Assembly (NCBI RefSeq): GCF_009801115.1
Contig: NZ_VTOL01000021.1
Coordinates: forward strand, 1-64,000
DNA: 64,000 nucleotides
Direction: 5' to 3'
Origin: Dyadobacter sp. 3J3
Lineage (GTDB): Bacteria > Bacteroidota > Bacteroidia > Cytophagales > Spirosomataceae
In this document: positions 62,124 to 64,000 of the stretch, piece after piece
How positions within the stretch are numbered: the stretch's first letter is position 1
Layout of the letters: every line of letters begins with the position of its first letter
Made by a program: the position numbers and the translations under genes
The notes under the pieces: model-generated
Databases searched by the model: none
What the model was told of the DNA's origin: nothing
Seen by the model: only the letters and a program-made list of their open reading frames with translations

Positions 62124-63502
62124 ATGGGGAGGAAAGGGAAAAATGGCTCCGCAAAAATGCCTATTACTACGAATGTCTGACTACTTATCTTAAATTTATT
62201 ATCCCGGAAGGGTCATCTGTACTTGAAATAGGGAGTGGCACAGGTTTCCTTTTGGAAAAACTCAAACCGTCACGAGGTGTCGGGGTTGACGTTTCGCCTG
62301 AGATGATCGCTTATTCTAAAGAACATCGCGGCCAATATTCTTATTATCTCATGGATGCCGAGAATATTTCGCTGGATGAAACCTTTGATTATGTTCTTAT
62401 CAGTGATACCGTTGGCAGTTTTTTTGATGTACAAAATGTATTCGAACAGGTTCAAAAAGTTTGTAATGCTCAGACTCGTCTGATCATTACATCAACCAAT
62501 TTTATCTGGCGGCCAGTGCTGAATCTGGCAGAGAATCTTGGGCTCAAAATGCCTCAGCAGAGACAAAACTGGCTGGATATCGGAGATATTACTAATCTTT
62601 TGGAACTGGCAGGTTTTGATGTGATCGACAATTATAAAAAAACCATTTTTCCAAAATACATCCCGCTGGTTTCTACCTTTCTAAATAAATATGTTGGCAA
62701 TTTGCCGTTGTTTAATGCACTTGGACTTATTACCTGCCTTGTAGCCAGAAGTAAAAAGCAATTGAGCAGGAACGCGGACGAAATCAGCGTCAGTGTTGTG
62801 ATTCCTGCACGTAACGAAAAAGGTAATATTGAAGCGCTCATCCGCAGAACTCCCCAGATGGGAAAACATACCGAAATTATTTTTGTTGAAGGAAATTCAA
62901 CTGATGATACCTGGGCAGAAATTCAGCGACTTGGCGCTTATTACAAAGAGTTTTACGATATAAAATGGATCCAGCAGGACGGTAAAGGGAAAGGTGACGC
63001 TGTCAGAAAAGGATATAGTATTGCCACCGGCGATGTTTTAATGATTCTGGATGCAGACATGACAGTAGCCCCGGAAGAACTGCCAAAATTTTTTAACGCG
63101 ATCGCCTCAGGAAAAGGGGAGTATATAAACGGGACCCGCCTGGTATATCCTATGGAGGACCAGGCTATGCGGTTTTTGAATTTGTTGGGAAACAAGTTTT
63201 TTAGTCTGGCATTTTCCTGGCTGCTTGGGCAAAATCTGAAAGACACCCTTTGCGGGACCAAAGTGATGAGTCGTGAGAATTATTTAAAGCTGGCAGCAAA
63301 TCGCTCCTATTTTGGCGAATTCGATCCGTTCGGAGACTTTGATCTTATTTTTGGATCTGCAAAACTCAATCTGAAATTTATTGAAGTGCCCATCCGTTAT
63401 AAAGCCAGAACCTATGGAGAAACCAACATTTCGCGTTTTAAACATGGCTGGTTGTTGTTGAAGATGACCTTTTTTGCGCTTAATAAAATTAAATTTATTT
63501 GA
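62120..63502 (+). CDS. Methyltransferase-glycosyltransferase fusion
   Basis: A 460-residue fusion. Residues about 1-200 are a SAM-dependent methyltransferase (VLEIGSGTGFLLEKL, GVDVSPEMIAYSKEH). From about 225 it is a GT2 transferase of the dolichol-phosphate-mannose synthase type: VSVVIPARNEKGNIEAL, EIIFVEGNSTDD, VLMILDADMTV and LCGTKVMSR. The ATG at 62120 (ATGA overlap with the upstream stop) is preferred over one at 62099. It probably charges a polyprenyl phosphate with a sugar and methylates a sugar or lipid, partnered by the GT-C-like protein. Confidence 0.85.
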   Translation: MNGEEREKWLRKNAYYYECLTTYLKFIIPEGSSVLEIGSGTGFLLEKLKPSRGVGVDVSPEMIAYSKEHRGQYSYYLMDAENISLDETFDYVLISDTVGSFFDVQNVFEQVQKVCNAQTRLIITSTNFIWRPVLNLAENLGLKMPQQRQNWLDIGDITNLLELAGFDVIDNYKKTIFPKYIPLVSTFLNKYVGNLPLFNALGLITCLVARSKKQLSRNADEISVSVVIPARNEKGNIEALIRRTPQMGKHTEIIFVEGNSTDDTWAEIQRLGAYYKEFYDIKWIQQDGKGKGDAVRKGYSIATGDVLMILDADMTVAPEELPKFFNAIASGKGEYINGTRLVYPMEDQAMRFLNLLGNKFFSLAFSWLLGQNLKDTLCGTKVMSRENYLKLAANRSYFGEFDPFGDFDLIFGSAKLNLKFIEVPIRYKARTYGETNISRFKHGWLLLKMTFFALNKIKFI

Positions 63503-63588
63503 TCACGCTGAATTAAATTTTACCAGTATAAGCAATGACTAACCTTTGTCGTAAATTGGCAAACAAATAGTTGTATCACATAATCATA

Positions 63589-64000
63589 ATGCTGATGCCG
63601 ATTCACGTTGCCATTACGCGTAAAGTTTTGCCTGGAAAAGAGGATGAGTTTAAGGAGGCGCTGCGTCGTTTCCTTGGAGAATCTTTCCTGCATGGAGGAG
63701 TGGAAGGCGCCGGTATGATCACAGCAATGCCTGGTACTGAGGGAAGAGAAATTGGTATCCTCAGGACTTTTGCCGACGAAGCCGAGCGAGATGCTTTTTA
63801 TAATTCGGAATTGTTCCGAAACTGGGAAGCTTATGCATCCACCATTACAGAAGAACCGGTTTACCGGCAACTCAATGGCCTTGAAGCATGGTTTCGTTCT
63901 CCTCAACCTCCGCCAAGATGGAAAATGGCAATCGCCACACTTTGCGGAGTTTATCCTACCAGCTTGTTTTTAGCATTCGTGTTGACTCCGTCCATTCAGC
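63589..64000 (+). CDS. Antibiotic-biosynthesis-monooxygenase-like protein (partial at window end)
   Basis: A frame that stays open from the ATG at 63589 (a second ATG is at 63595) to the last base, 137 residues. It starts MLMPIHVAITRKVLPGKEDE and contains the ferredoxin-like ABM domain (FADEAERDAFYNSELFRNWE), then a hydrophobic C-terminal segment (WKMAIATLCGVYPTSLFLAF), which suggests a membrane-anchored variant of the family. The 3' end lies beyond the window. Confidence 0.75.
   Translation, partial: MLMPIHVAITRKVLPGKEDEFKEALRRFLGESFLHGGVEGAGMITAMPGTEGREIGILRTFADEAERDAFYNSELFRNWEAYASTITEEPVYRQLNGLEAWFRSPQPPPRWKMAIATLCGVYPTSLFLAFVLTPSIQ

Noticed and set aside
1-64000. CRISPR arrays, tRNA and rRNA genes
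   Set aside because: No regularly spaced repeat arrays, no cloverleaf with tRNA-conserved bases and no rRNA-like stretches were noticed by eye; a dedicated covariance scan could still find a tRNA.

Overview
The window looks like a chromosomal segment of a Bacteroidetes bacterium, most like the Cytophagales/Spirosomaceae (Dyadobacter-type). The reasons are SusC/SusD pairs, a hybrid two-component sensor, many lipoproteins, no obvious Shine-Dalgarno sites, and MbnP/MbnH and arsenosugar genes of the Bacteroidetes kind. The genus is an inference; no rRNA or tRNA gene was seen.

Layout. 0-2.8 kb: a small accessory island with a serine recombinase whose catalytic serine is replaced, a nested inverted repeat upstream, an EreA/ChaN-like secreted protein, and a decayed second copy of the recombinase 3' end. 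2.9-14.8 kb (minus strand): a complete fructan utilisation locus with GH32 fructanase, SusD, SusC, PfkB fructokinase, MFS sugar importer and a fructose-type hybrid two-component system, closed by a strong terminator. 15.0-20.3 kb: an arsenosugar-type cluster (two glycosyltransferases, radical SAM ArsS, AhpD-like protein) with a divergent set of DUF6134-like, DUF547 and methylthioribose-kinase-like genes. 20.5-26.7 kb: a zinc alcohol dehydrogenase, a divergent pair of phytase-like and PhoX-like lipoproteins, and a fused di-haem peroxidase. 27-33.7 kb: an orphan secreted protein, an ABC exporter pair, GNAT, SDR and AraC genes. 33.9-41.2 kb: a metal/redox island with three MbnP-like lipoproteins, two MbnH-like di-haem enzymes, an outer-membrane protein, a cytochrome c and two paralogous cysteine-motif membrane proteins. 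41.4-44 kb: two hypothetical genes and a candidate structured RNA. 44-51.2 kb: a TPR-HTH regulator, TonB-dependent receptor, beta-helix lipoprotein and beta-propeller phytase. 51.5-64 kb: a small lipoprotein, a degraded YoeB-type toxin-antitoxin pair, an ABC exporter, MsrA, ferric-reductase-like protein, oxidoreductase with Crp regulator, hydrolase, TIM-barrel protein, and a membrane protein with a methyltransferase-glycosyltransferase fusion. The last gene runs off the edge.

How the genes work together. The fructan locus forms one sensing-binding-import-phosphorylation chain. The PhoX-like gene and the TonB receptor of the phytase locus both lie downstream of tandem 11-bp repeats with a similar 7-bp core, laid out like Pho boxes, which suggests one phosphate-starvation regulon. 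The arsenosugar cluster next to a methylthioribose-kinase homologue suggests a salvage or modification step for the arsenic-ribose product. The MbnP/MbnH island looks like an expanded copper-handling module. The most novel candidates are this island, the shared 11-bp repeat element, the arsenosugar-kinase link and the structured RNA near 43.6 kb.
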